Assembly: GCA_024409235.1 (NCBI GenBank)
Contig: JAKSUA010000010.1
Location: 18,475 to 82,474 of the forward strand
DNA length: 64,000 nt
Reading direction: 5' to 3'
From: Bacteroidales bacterium
GTDB lineage: Bacteria > Bacteroidota > Bacteroidia > Bacteroidales > UBA1715
In this document: positions 1 through 9,119 of the stretch, piece by piece
Position numbering within the stretch: position 1 is the first letter of the stretch
Layout: each line of letters opens with the position of its first letter
Program-made: the position numbers and the translations under genes
Notes under the pieces: generated by a model
What the model saw: the letters and a program-made list of their open reading frames with translations, nothing else
What the model was told of the DNA's origin: nothing
Database searches by the model: none

Positions 1-1
1 T

Positions 2-1432
2 CTTCGGGTAAATATTGCACCTGACGAGGAGAATACACTTAATCGTCTCTACCCTCTTTTTGTCCGCGGCTGTACGGAATCAACTGAACAAGTAAAACTT
101 GCTATTGACGATTCATACAAAAGACTTATAAAGCCTTCCATTGAAACTGAATTTGCCACATCGAGCAAAGAAAAAGCAGACGACGAGGCTATTAAAGTTT
201 TTGCAGAAAACCTCCGCCAGCTATTACTATCTGCTCCACTTGGAGAAAAGCGTGTGATGGGCATAGACCCAGGGTTCCGCACAGGCTGTAAAGTGGTCTG
301 CCTTGATGCACAGGGAAACCTTCTTCACCACGAAGCAATTTTCCCCCATCCGCCACAAAACGAGCTGCTGAAAGCAAAGGACACCATCGTGAAATTAGCG
401 GAAACCTACAAAATCGAAGCAATTTCAATTGGAAACGGAACTGCCAGCCGGGAAACAGAACAATTTGTACGTGGCTGCCGATTCACAAATCCGGTACAAA
501 TATTTGTTGTGAGTGAAAACGGAGCATCAATTTACTCTGCATCAGCAATTGCACGAGAGGAATTTCCTAATGAAGATGTAACCGTCCGCGGTGCAGTTTC
601 CATAGGACGAAGATTGATGGATCCACTTGCGGAACTTGTGAAAATTGACGCAAAATCAATCGGTGTGGGACAATACCAACATGATGTTGACCAAACAAAA
701 CTGAAAAAATCACTTGACCAAACTGTCATAAACTGTGTGAATCTTGTCGGCGTAAATCTTAATACCGCAAGTAAACATCTGCTTACTTATATATCTGGAT
801 TAGGACCGCAGTTAGCTCAAAATATAGTTGATTACCGAATTCAAAACGGAGTTTTTAAGTCACGAAAAGAGCTTGCCAAGGTACCTCGTTTAGGTTCTAA
901 AGCATACGAGCAATGTGCTGGTTTCCTGCGTATTCCAGGTGCAAAAAACCCGTTGGACAACACCGCTGTTCATCCAGAAAGCTACGCTGTTGTAGAAAAG
1001 ATGGCAAAAGACTTGCATTGCACTGTAACTGAGCTGATTTCAAATAAAGAGTTAAAGAAACAGTTACATTTAGCGAATTATATAACGGACTCAGTAGGGT
1101 TACCTACGCTTCGCGACATAATAAACGAGCTGGAAAAACCTGGACGCGACTGCCGTGAAACAATACGTGAATTTTCGTTTGACCCAACATTGAAAACGAT
1201 TGAAGACGTGAAAATCGGAGGCATTTATCCGGGAATCGTAACAAACATAACAAATTTCGGCGCTTTTGTTGACATAGGAGTTCATGAAAACGGACTAGTG
1301 CATATTTCACAAATGTCCAACCGCTATATTTCCAATCCTGCTGAAGTTGTAAGCCTTCACCAGCAAGTGGAAGTACAGGTTCTTGACGTTGATTTACAGC
1401 GGAAAAGAATTGGTTTGAAGATTATTGAATAA
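2..1432 (+). CDS. tex: Tex family RNA-binding transcription accessory protein (5' truncated by window edge)
   Basis: The reading frame is open from base 2 to the TAA at 1430-1432, so about 477 C-terminal residues of a protein normally near 700-780 residues are present; the N-terminal helix-turn-helix region lies outside the window. Visible parts in order: the YqgF/RuvC-like nuclease-fold domain, opening with GIDPGFRTGCKV (from about base 257); a helix-hairpin-helix segment (LNTASKHLLTYISGLG, then the PRLGSKAYEQCAGFLRI region); and a C-terminal S1 RNA-binding domain (IVTNITNFGAFVDIGVH, GLVHISQMS) ending two residues after the S1 fold. Tex is a cytoplasmic nucleic-acid-binding factor related to eukaryotic Spt6. 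The segment matches the family closely. A separate TAnnTTTG promoter precedes the next gene, so tex probably ends its own transcript. Confidence 0.95.
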   Translation, partial: LRVNIAPDEENTLNRLYPLFVRGCTESTEQVKLAIDDSYKRLIKPSIETEFATSSKEKADDEAIKVFAENLRQLLLSAPLGEKRVMGIDPGFRTGCKVVCLDAQGNLLHHEAIFPHPPQNELLKAKDTIVKLAETYKIEAISIGNGTASRETEQFVRGCRFTNPVQIFVVSENGASIYSASAIAREEFPNEDVTVRGAVSIGRRLMDPLAELVKIDAKSIGVGQYQHDVDQTKLKKSLDQTVINCVNLVGVNLNTASKHLLTYISGLGPQLAQNIVDYRIQNGVFKSRKELAKVPRLGSKAYEQCAGFLRIPGAKNPLDNTAVHPESYAVVEKMAKDLHCTVTELISNKELKKQLHLANYITDSVGLPTLRDIINELEKPGRDCRETIREFSFDPTLKTIEDVKIGGIYPGIVTNITNFGAFVDIGVHENGLVHISQMSNRYISNPAEVVSLHQQVEVQVLDVDLQRKRIGLKIIE

Positions 1433-1481
1433 ATTGAAATTATTCCACAAACTGACATAAATACTTTCTCAAAAATAATTT

Positions 1482-1489
1482 TACCTTTG
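1482..1489 (+). promoter_or_regulatory. Bacteroidota -7 promoter element for gpmI
   Basis: TACCTTTG is an exact match to the TAnnTTTG -7 consensus and lies 37 bases upstream of the gpmI ATG. I do not see a convincing -33 TTG at the usual spacing. Confidence 0.6.
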
Positions 1490-1526
1490 CGGACAAGTAC
1501 AAAACGTTTAACTTAATTATACTAAA

Positions 1527-3053
1527 ATGGCAAAAGCTCTTTTGATGATTCTTGACGGATGGGGTTTCGGAAATAAAACTAAATCCGATGTTATTGCTTC
1601 AACTCCTACTCCATATTGGGATTCTTTATTGAAAAACTATCCTTATTCACAATTACAAGCTTCTGGGGAAAATGTTGGTTTACCAGACGGTCAAATGGGA
1701 AACTCGGAAGTTGGTCACTTAAATATTGGTGCCGGTCGTGTTGTTTATCAAGATTTGGTAAAAATCAACCGTGCCTGTGCAGACAATTCTATTATGGAAA
1801 ACAAGGAAATCAAGAATGCTTTTTCATACGCTAAAGAGAAAGGTAAACAAATTCACTTGATGGGACTTGTTTCTAACGGTGGTGTTCATAGCTCTTTGGA
1901 CCATTTATTCAAATTAATAGAAATCTCAAAAGCATACGGTATCGACAATACTTTTGTTCACTGCTTTATGGATGGCCGTGACACAGATCCAAAATCAGGA
2001 AAAGGTTTTATTGAACAATTAGACGCACATTTAGCTAAAAATACTGGTTCTATTGCTTCTATTGTTGGTCGTTTCTACGCTATGGACCGTGACAAACGTT
2101 GGGAACGTGTGAAAGTTGCTTATGATTTGTTAGTGAACGGTGTTGGTAAAAAAGCAACAGATATGGTTCAGGCAATGCAGGAAAGCTACGATTCAGACTC
2201 TGCAGAACATAAAGGAACAGACGAATTCGTAGAACCAATTGTAAATGCTAACGTTGACGGTAGAATCAAGGAAGGTGATGTTATTATTTTCTTCAACTAC
2301 CGTAATGACCGTGCTAAAGAATTAACAATTGTTCTTACACAAAAAGATATGCCTGAAGCTGGTATGAAAACAATCCCAGGATTGCAATACTATTGCATGA
2401 CTCCATACGATGCATCATTCACAGGCGTTCACATTCTTTTCGATAAGGAAAATGTACAAAACACATTAGGTGAATACGTTGCAAATCTTGGAAAGAATCA
2501 GTTGCATATTGCAGAAACAGAAAAATATGCTCACGTAACATTCTTCTTCAATGGCGGTCGAGAAACACCTTACGAAAACGAAGACCGTATTTTGGTGCCT
2601 TCTCCAAAAGTTGCCACATACGATTTAAAACCAGAAATGAGTGCTTTTGAAGTAAAAGACAAACTTGTTGAAGCAATTAAAACAGACAAATACGATTTTA
2701 TCGTAGTAAATTTTGCAAACGGTGATATGGTTGGACATACAGGTATTTATTCTGCAATTGAAAAAGCTGTTGTTGCTGTTGACCAATGTGTAAATGAAGT
2801 TGTTGAAGCTGCAAAATCAATGTCATACGAAACTATCATTATTGCAGACCACGGTAATGCGGACAATGCTATCAACCAAGATGGAACCCCAAACACTGCT
2901 CACTCTTTGAATCCTGTTCCATTTGTATATATCAGTGCTAACAAAAATGCGAAGGTTGAAGATGGTATTCTTGCCGATGTAGCTCCTTCTATCTGCCATA
3001 TTTTAGGTGTTGAACAACCAAAAGATATGACAGGAAAGAATTTGATTAAATAA
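1527..3053 (+). CDS. gpmI: 2,3-bisphosphoglycerate-independent phosphoglycerate mutase
   Basis: The 508-residue product converts 3-phosphoglycerate to 2-phosphoglycerate in glycolysis and gluconeogenesis using two Mn ions, in the cytoplasm. The alkaline-phosphatase-type metal site is visible: Asp10 in ILDGWG, the nucleophile Ser60 in MGNSEVGH, the DGRDTDP motif in the inserted transferase domain, and ADHGNADN at residues 440-447, followed by a conserved His in TAHS. Length is normal for the family (about 505-515). The gene stands alone with its own promoter and a strong terminator. Codon choice looks more GCT/GGT-rich than that of the neighbours, as expected for a highly expressed glycolytic gene (by eye). 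Confidence 0.98.
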   Translation: MAKALLMILDGWGFGNKTKSDVIASTPTPYWDSLLKNYPYSQLQASGENVGLPDGQMGNSEVGHLNIGAGRVVYQDLVKINRACADNSIMENKEIKNAFSYAKEKGKQIHLMGLVSNGGVHSSLDHLFKLIEISKAYGIDNTFVHCFMDGRDTDPKSGKGFIEQLDAHLAKNTGSIASIVGRFYAMDRDKRWERVKVAYDLLVNGVGKKATDMVQAMQESYDSDSAEHKGTDEFVEPIVNANVDGRIKEGDVIIFFNYRNDRAKELTIVLTQKDMPEAGMKTIPGLQYYCMTPYDASFTGVHILFDKENVQNTLGEYVANLGKNQLHIAETEKYAHVTFFFNGGRETPYENEDRILVPSPKVATYDLKPEMSAFEVKDKLVEAIKTDKYDFIVVNFANGDMVGHTGIYSAIEKAVVAVDQCVNEVVEAAKSMSYETIIIADHGNADNAINQDGTPNTAHSLNPVPFVYISANKNAKVEDGILADVAPSICHILGVEQPKDMTGKNLIK

Positions 3054-3072
3054 TTAGTCTTTTTCACTATAA

Positions 3073-3104
3073 AAAAGGAAATCCAAAACGGATTTCCTTT
3101 TTTT
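3073..3104. terminator. Bidirectional intrinsic terminator between gpmI and the MBOAT gene
   Basis: A perfect 12-bp stem (3073-3084 with 3090-3101, core GGAAATCC/GGATTTCC) with a 5-base loop has T runs on both strands. It separates the convergent gpmI (stop at 3053) and MBOAT gene (stop at 3123). Confidence 0.9.
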
Positions 3105-3122
3105 GTTTTCAGGTACAAACAA

Positions 3123-4967
3123 CTAAAACTGAAAATAAATAAACTTCTGTAAATCAGCCGTAACAAACTGATATACCACAAAAACAACAAAAACAGTTGC
3201 TATCGCCATTAGTGGCAATGGTAATTTCGCAAAAGAAATTCTATATCGTCGTTTTAAGTTTTCAGGAAGCCAATGAACAATCATTCCCAAAACAAACAGA
3301 ATCAAAATATTTTCGCAGCTTCGAGCAATTTCTGGCACCTGTTCTAAATTCCAAGGTGTTCCTATTTGATTCACCATATTTTTGGCTGTATTCCATGCAA
3401 CTTCATTGGCTTCGGCTGGATCCAAATTTGAACCAGCTCGGAAAAACAAGCGGGTCCATGTAATAAAAACAAAAGTCTGCAATACCGCCCAAGAACGTTC
3501 CAGCCACAGCAACGGATTTTTCCATCCAATAAAGTTGTACATAAAACGTAAGAATGTACCTAAGCAGATAGCTCCCGACCACACAAGGGCTATATTCAGA
3601 ACGGGCATAGGAAAAAATTCTGCCAACTTGTAAAAACCAAAGGTTATAATTCCTATTGTCAGCAAACGCAATGGATGATCCCACTCTTTCCAAAATCTAA
3701 AAATAATCATCCCTATTCCATTCAATCCTCCCCAAATCATAAAATTCCAGCTTGCTCCATGCCACAAACCTCCCAAAAGCATGGTATTCATTCTATTCAT
3801 ATTTGAAACAAGAGATTTCTTTTTATCCAAAGATTTGCGGCAATATATTGTAACGATTAACGCAATAGAAAGCAAAGCAACGGCAACCCATATGCTCCCA
3901 GACAAAATAGTTCCAATCAAAGCTATTGTAATAATACACGCATATGTTCCAAAGGATGCATTTCTATTTCCTCCGAGCGGAATATAAAGGTAATCCTGCA
4001 ACCATTTTGAAAGAGATATATGCCAACGTTTCCAGAATTCGCCCGGATTTGTTGCCTTATATGGTGAATTAAAGTTCTTTGGCAAATAAAATCCCATTAT
4101 CATTGCTACACCAATTGCAATATCCGTATATCCCGAAAAATCAGCATAAACCTGCAAAGAATAAGCAAACAAAGCAACAAGATTTTCAAATCCTGTATAT
4201 AACAACGGATTTTCAAATACTCTGTCAACAAAATTTACCGCTAGATAATCACTCAAAATAATCTTCTTTGCCAAACCATTCAATATCCAAAACACAGCAA
4301 TTCCAAACTGACGACGGGATAGAAAATATTTCTTATAGATCTGAGGTATAAAATCAGCGGCACGTACAATCGGTCCTGCTACTAGCTGAGGAAAAAACGT
4401 AACATAAAATCCAAAATTTAACACATTAGAAACAGGTGCAACTTTATTGCGATACACGTCCATTATATAACTAATACATTGAAACGTATAGAATGAGATA
4501 CCAACAGGTAAAATAATCTTATCTACTGAAAAACAGTCTTTTCCTGCTACAACATTACCAATTTCCGCAAAAACATTCACTACCGGTATTTGTAAACCAA
4601 CAAGATTAAAAATCATATCGGCAAAGAAATAGGCATATTTAAAGTAACACAGTATTCCCAAATTTAGAATCAATCCGACCAACAACAATAAAGCACGTTG
4701 TTTTCCGTCTTTTTTGCTTATCGACAATCCTATTATAAAATTCAAGAAAGTCGCAAAAAACAATATTAAGACAGCCAAGCCGCTCGTTTTGTAATAGAAG
4801 AAAATACTGACGAAAAATATGAATGAATTTCGGAGCAATGTTTTGTTTCCGAATAAAGAAAATACAGCAAATACAATAGCAAAAAACGCCCAGAAATAAA
4901 ACTGAGTGAACAGTAAAGGCGAATTTGCATTAAAAGAAAATATGTTCTTCAAAAATTCAATAATCAT
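3123..4967 (-). CDS. MBOAT family O-acyltransferase (AlgI/DltB-like)
   Basis: The 614-residue, strongly hydrophobic protein has many membrane helices and the membrane-bound O-acyltransferase signature. RWHISLSKW (His316) and LWHGASWNF (His403) carry the conserved histidines; the latter is the expected catalytic residue. PVGISFYTFQ and the FFPQLVAGPI segment are typical of the AlgI branch, which passes acetyl groups across the inner membrane to periplasmic acceptors. It is the last gene of a three-gene minus-strand operon and overlaps the preceding SGNH gene by 4 bases. Paired SGNH proteins normally complete such a system (compare AlgI with AlgJ/AlgX, PatA with PatB), so the inferred role is O-acetylation of a surface glycan. 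The acceptor cannot be read from the sequence. Confidence 0.92.
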   Translation of the reverse strand: MIIEFLKNIFSFNANSPLLFTQFYFWAFFAIVFAVFSLFGNKTLLRNSFIFFVSIFFYYKTSGLAVLILFFATFLNFIIGLSISKKDGKQRALLLLVGLILNLGILCYFKYAYFFADMIFNLVGLQIPVVNVFAEIGNVVAGKDCFSVDKIILPVGISFYTFQCISYIMDVYRNKVAPVSNVLNFGFYVTFFPQLVAGPIVRAADFIPQIYKKYFLSRRQFGIAVFWILNGLAKKIILSDYLAVNFVDRVFENPLLYTGFENLVALFAYSLQVYADFSGYTDIAIGVAMIMGFYLPKNFNSPYKATNPGEFWKRWHISLSKWLQDYLYIPLGGNRNASFGTYACIITIALIGTILSGSIWVAVALLSIALIVTIYCRKSLDKKKSLVSNMNRMNTMLLGGLWHGASWNFMIWGGLNGIGMIIFRFWKEWDHPLRLLTIGIITFGFYKLAEFFPMPVLNIALVWSGAICLGTFLRFMYNFIGWKNPLLWLERSWAVLQTFVFITWTRLFFRAGSNLDPAEANEVAWNTAKNMVNQIGTPWNLEQVPEIARSCENILILFVLGMIVHWLPENLKRRYRISFAKLPLPLMAIATVFVVFVVYQFVTADLQKFIYFQF

Positions 4968-6235
4968 CTTTTCTTCATCATTGTATTATTATAGGAGTCG
5001 ATTATTGCATGATATATCATATCTCCCATTAGTTTATATCCTTTTCTTGTAAAATGAATTTTATCCTTTTGAGCCAATCCAAAGGCTTCCCATTGTTTCA
5101 TAGACGAAAGTCCGCCCATTATGGCAAACATATCCCAAACACCGCCGTCGTGCCTGCGTGCCAGTTCGTAGAAGTCACGCTGTACCTTTAAGCCGTTTTT
5201 ATTTACAGAATATGTGCTTGATTTTCCGGAGCCGTTTTTTCGGAAAGAATCATTGTTTGTAATGAAAATGTATGCACAGTTGGGAACAACAGTTTCAATT
5301 TTAGCAATCAGAGAATCATAATTTGCAATAAAAACAGAATCCGAGAAATTCTCAGGGACGGCATCATTTATACCAATCGCAAAAATCACCAAATCAGGAT
5401 GAATCAAAGCTAAATCACGTTCAAAATGTTCGCAGGACAAATACGAAGGAACCGAAGCACCATTCACTCCAATTGCATGATATACAATACCTCGGTTATC
5501 GTTTTCAGGAATGAAACCATTCACTGTAAATGAATGATTCACACTATCTTTCTGAATAATCTTCATTGTAAAACGTTCTGCTAAATGTTGCAACTTATAA
5601 ACATAGGTAGAACTTACAGAATCATATACTGCAATGTACGTTGTATCATCCACACATAAAACAGGTTCCACTAACCTAGAATCACCATAGCCGATCAACG
5701 TCAAACGATTAAACTTCCAACGATGTTTTTCTTCCTCTGTATTTAGATTCACAGTAATTGAAGCCGAAGAATCTGAAGTGGTTACTGCAATTCCCATAAC
5801 ACCAAGTTCTGCTACTCGATTTTCCCGAACATTGCGTGACGAGATCCAATATCCTGTATGCGAAACTTTATAATTCGAAGGATTATTTGTCTTTGCTGTT
5901 TCAAAAGGAAATATAATTCCCCGACTCGCATGGCTGTCGGAAATCAATGTATCAAAGTGAGAACGAACCTGATGCGAGAACATATCCGCCTGAACATGCG
6001 AACCACCAATATGCAAAATTGACAATTGATCTTCGCATCCACGGATTTGCAGATTTAGTTTCTCGTAAAAATTTGATAATCTGCTACTTTCCTTATTTGG
6101 AATACAAATAACATTCATTGAGTCCACAATAAACGGATACGGAATCTTCGACTGTCCGAAAACTGCTGTCGAACTAATAGAAAAACAAATTCCAAGGATT
6201 GTTTTTAAGATATTATTTATTCTAAAACTCTTCAT
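4964..6235 (-). CDS. SGNH/GDSL hydrolase-like protein, exported
   Basis: This 423-residue protein has a signal peptide (hydrophobic segment ending near AVFGQ, residue 28). The SGNH fold is indicated by block I HIGGSHVQAD with candidate nucleophile Ser79, an FAIGIND segment that fits block III, and block V DKIHFTRKGY with Asp391 and His394. Block I reads GGS rather than GDS; the nucleophile is kept and the replaced Asp is not a triad member. Between MBOAT and a second SGNH gene, with overlaps of 4 and 14 bases, it most likely acts in the periplasm as an acetyltransferase or esterase on the same glycan. Direction (adding or removing acetyl) cannot be told from sequence. Confidence 0.85.
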   Translation of the reverse strand: MKSFRINNILKTILGICFSISSTAVFGQSKIPYPFIVDSMNVICIPNKESSRLSNFYEKLNLQIRGCEDQLSILHIGGSHVQADMFSHQVRSHFDTLISDSHASRGIIFPFETAKTNNPSNYKVSHTGYWISSRNVRENRVAELGVMGIAVTTSDSSASITVNLNTEEEKHRWKFNRLTLIGYGDSRLVEPVLCVDDTTYIAVYDSVSSTYVYKLQHLAERFTMKIIQKDSVNHSFTVNGFIPENDNRGIVYHAIGVNGASVPSYLSCEHFERDLALIHPDLVIFAIGINDAVPENFSDSVFIANYDSLIAKIETVVPNCAYIFITNNDSFRKNGSGKSSTYSVNKNGLKVQRDFYELARRHDGGVWDMFAIMGGLSSMKQWEAFGLAQKDKIHFTRKGYKLMGDMIYHAIIDSYNNTMMKKR

Positions 6236-7730
6236 TTTCTATGTCCTGATTTACATCGTAATCGTCCTCCAACTCATGTTCTTCCTCACCTATCCAATGA
6301 GAATTACGTTGTAAAAATTTATAATATTCATAATAATGGAAGAAACTTTCTGTAAAAAGTTCAGCGATACGTTTTGCACCCAGATGAGTAAAATGGATGT
6401 AATCAGGAGCTGCCCAGGCAGGTTTATGCGAGACCCATTGTATCATTGAATTTTTTCCACCCATTACATCAAACATATTCCAAAAAGCTGCCCCATTTTC
6501 CAAAGCAACATCCTTCATTGCCTGCACAACATCTTCCACATACGGGCGCGTCTGCAAAGTTCCGTTTACTTTTATCGACATATCTGCCGGTCCGATTATC
6601 AAAATAAACGCCTCCGGATAAACATTCTGAAAATAACGGATTTGACGGGCAAAATCTTTTTTATAATTCTCGACTGCTAATTCCGAATTGATTGAAGGAA
6701 CAGCATTGCCGCCATATTCTAAAATAACCATAGGCACATTCAAGGCCGTCATAGTTTCCTGCATCAAAGATGACGATATTGTTGTAAAGAAATTTCCAGC
6801 ACTTCCGCGTAAAGGAATATTGTCAACAGTAACACCTTTTTCACTTTCCAAAGAAATACCATATAATTCCGCATTCCCTTTTAATTTCAGGGAACAAGAA
6901 GAAACAAAAGATTTCAAACTCCATGATAATTCCGACATACCAAAGTTTTCTTCGGCAATAGTCAGCGTGGAATCCTTTCCTTCGGCGGACAAAGTTGCCT
7001 TAAATCCGGATTTATTATTTCCAACAAACAGACGGACCTTAGAGAATTGTTTCGTTCCTTCAAAAACTTGTTTCCAGTCACGGGAAGTGTAATTCAATGT
7101 TATAGAACCATTTAGCTGAGCCATCTGAGCCAATATGCCATATCTGTTATGAGGGAGTTTCTGACGCATGGTTCCCGAAGCGACATATCTCGGCAGACTG
7201 TCCGAAAATCCCTGATTAACAGCCGTAGTTTGAATCAAAGGGATTATTGGCAGAAGTCCTACACCATTTCCTCCAAAATGTTCCTGTAAAGCCTGACGAA
7301 AATATCCCGAGATTCTATCTAATTCAATTTGAGAATCACCATAATGAAGAATATGCAACATACCATGCTTTTGGTGGTTCTCAATAATTTCAAAAACAGA
7401 ATTAATCAAATTTGAATTACCTTTAGGAAAATATATTCGGGCTACACTTGTTGAATCAAAGTTTTTATAAAATTTTAAGGAATCAATAAAAACAAGAGAA
7501 TCAACATTCTGTGAAATTTCATTCATTGTATCAAGCGATGCAATAAAATCTTTTTCAATAACTTGTAAGTTCTTATCCAAATCAACGGTATCTTGTTTTG
7601 CCAAAAACACCTCCTCGATAGAAGGAAAATTCAAACGAATTTCAATTCCATCTTTGGGAAAGAGAAAACAAACCAATCCCAACAAAGAAATTACACCCAG
7701 AAAAAACAATATAACCTGAAAATTCTTCAT
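6222..7730 (-). CDS. SGNH/GDSL hydrolase-like protein, membrane-anchored
   Basis: First gene of the O-acetylation operon, 502 residues. Residues 5-25 form one membrane segment with no clear signal-peptidase site, suggesting an inner-membrane anchor with a periplasmic body. Block I is HYGDSQIELDR with Ser133, an EYGGNAV segment probably supplies the block III Asn, and block V is APDYIHFTHLGA with Asp443 and His446. A spacer of about 100 residues precedes the catalytic domain, and a Glu/Asp-rich tail closes it (residues 476-502). Its 3' end overlaps the next SGNH gene by 14 bases. The two SGNH proteins resemble each other in organisation but not closely in sequence, so they may have different substrates or roles (transfer versus removal). 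Confidence 0.85.
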   Translation of the reverse strand: MKNFQVILFFLGVISLLGLVCFLFPKDGIEIRLNFPSIEEVFLAKQDTVDLDKNLQVIEKDFIASLDTMNEISQNVDSLVFIDSLKFYKNFDSTSVARIYFPKGNSNLINSVFEIIENHQKHGMLHILHYGDSQIELDRISGYFRQALQEHFGGNGVGLLPIIPLIQTTAVNQGFSDSLPRYVASGTMRQKLPHNRYGILAQMAQLNGSITLNYTSRDWKQVFEGTKQFSKVRLFVGNNKSGFKATLSAEGKDSTLTIAEENFGMSELSWSLKSFVSSCSLKLKGNAELYGISLESEKGVTVDNIPLRGSAGNFFTTISSSLMQETMTALNVPMVILEYGGNAVPSINSELAVENYKKDFARQIRYFQNVYPEAFILIIGPADMSIKVNGTLQTRPYVEDVVQAMKDVALENGAAFWNMFDVMGGKNSMIQWVSHKPAWAAPDYIHFTHLGAKRIAELFTESFFHYYEYYKFLQRNSHWIGEEEHELEDDYDVNQDIENEEF

Positions 7731-7747
7731 AGGATAAAAAAATCAAG

Positions 7748-7755
7748 CAAAGGTA
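7748..7755 (-). promoter_or_regulatory. -7 promoter element for the SGNH-SGNH-MBOAT operon
   Basis: Read on the minus strand this is TACCTTTG, an exact consensus match 17 bases before the ATG at 7730. The transcript leader would be about 10 bases. Confidence 0.55.
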
Positions 7756-7818
7756 CAAAATTGCTTCCAAGCACTCCAGAAAATAAATATATTCTTATCA
7801 TAAATACACACAAATTCT

Positions 7819-7826
7819 TACCTTTG
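7819..7826 (+). promoter_or_regulatory. -7 promoter element for the GH130 phosphorylase gene
   Basis: TACCTTTG lies 21 bases before the ATG at 7848. It is divergent from the minus-strand promoter 64 bases away, so both could be covered by one regulator. Confidence 0.6.
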
Positions 7827-7847
7827 TTCAATAAACAAAAATAAAAA

Positions 7848-9023
7848 ATGAACGTATTTCCTAAAAATTCCGAAGCAAAGCTTACAGAATTAATCAACGA
7901 ACAAGAATCACTTTTGTCAAAAACAAATTTGCCTTCAAAAGATTATAATGGTATTTACCAGCGGTTTGAAAATCCGGTTTTAACCGACAAACACATTCCT
8001 CTGAATTGGAAATTTGATTTGAATCTAAAGCGGAATCCTCTTCTACTTCAACGTATTGGTGTTAATGCGGTTTTTAACGCCGGAGCAATGAAATTCAACG
8101 GAAAGTATATTCTTTGTGCACGCATTGAAGGCTGGGACAGAAAATCGTTCTTTGCTATTGCAGAAAGTCCAAACGGCATCGACAATTTCCGTTTTTGGGA
8201 CGAACCAATCCTTCTTCCTGAAACTGAAGATCCAGACATCAATGTATACGATATGCGTCTAACTCAACACGACGACGGATACATCTATGGTATTTTCTGT
8301 ACCGAAAGAAAAGATCCTAACGCTCCTGCCGGCGACACTAGTTCTGCCATAGCAAATGCAGGCGTAGTTCGCACAAAGGATTTGAAGAATTGGGAAAGAT
8401 TACCTGATCTTATCTCTAATAGCGGTCAGCAACGAAATGTTGTGATGTTCCCACATTTTATAAATGGGAAATACGCACTTTATACTCGCCCACAAGACGG
8501 ATTTATTGAAGTTGGTTCCGGCGGTGGAATTGGTTTTGGATATATAACAGATATGAATAATCCTGTTATTGAAGACGAACATATTTTCAGCAACAAACAA
8601 TACCATACTATCTATGAATTGAAAAACGGTATGGGACCAGCCCCTATTAAAACTGCAAAAGGTTGGTTAAATCTTGCCCACGGCGTTCGTAATACTGCAG
8701 CAGGATTGCGCTATGTTCTTTATATGTTTTTAACCGATTTGGAACAACCAGATAAAGTAATTGCCCAACCTGGCGGTTATTTCTTGGCTCCACAAAACGA
8801 AGAAAGAATCGGAGATGTTTCGAATGTAGCTTTCTCTAATGGTTGGATTGCCGACGAAGACGGAACAGTATTTATTTACTACGCATCATCAGACACAAGA
8901 ATGCATGTTGCAGTAAGTACAGTGGAACGCTTGGTTGACTACTGCCTAAACACTCCTGCAGACGGTTTGCGTTCAGGTAAATCAGTAGAAAATATCTTGA
9001 ATTTAATTAACATTAATAAATAA
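7848..9023 (+). CDS. 4-O-beta-D-mannosyl-D-glucose phosphorylase (GH130 subfamily 1)
   Basis: The 391-residue protein is collinear, from memory, with the characterised Bacteroides fragilis mannosylglucose phosphorylase, with long matched segments such as [40 protein letters not shown] and [15 protein letters not shown]. Asp135 in NVYDMRLT corresponds to the proton-donor Asp131 of that enzyme. The reaction is phosphorolysis of mannosyl-beta-1,4-glucose to mannose-1-phosphate and glucose in the cytoplasm; there is no signal peptide. In Bacteroidota it is usually found with an epimerase and a mannanase for beta-mannan breakdown. Here none of those partners is adjacent, so the gene is an orphan in this window. 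It has its own promoter and a terminator just downstream. Confidence 0.93.
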   Translation: MNVFPKNSEAKLTELINEQESLLSKTNLPSKDYNGIYQRFENPVLTDKHIPLNWKFDLNLKRNPLLLQRIGVNAVFNAGAMKFNGKYILCARIEGWDRKSFFAIAESPNGIDNFRFWDEPILLPETEDPDINVYDMRLTQHDDGYIYGIFCTERKDPNAPAGDTSSAIANAGVVRTKDLKNWERLPDLISNSGQQRNVVMFPHFINGKYALYTRPQDGFIEVGSGGGIGFGYITDMNNPVIEDEHIFSNKQYHTIYELKNGMGPAPIKTAKGWLNLAHGVRNTAAGLRYVLYMFLTDLEQPDKVIAQPGGYFLAPQNEERIGDVSNVAFSNGWIADEDGTVFIYYASSDTRMHVAVSTVERLVDYCLNTPADGLRSGKSVENILNLININK

Positions 9024-9035
9024 CTATTGAATAAT

Positions 9036-9062
9036 AATGTAAATCAATAGATTACATTTTTT
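9036..9062 (+). terminator. Intrinsic terminator after the GH130 gene
   Basis: A 9-bp stem with one bulged A (9036-9045 with 9050-9058, ending GATTACATT) and a 4-base loop is followed by a T run at 9057-9062. Confidence 0.65.
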
Positions 9063-9119
9063 ATTCATATTTTTCGTACATAGATTTTTCATAATTTGGC
9101 GCCGTTTTAAGCCCACATT

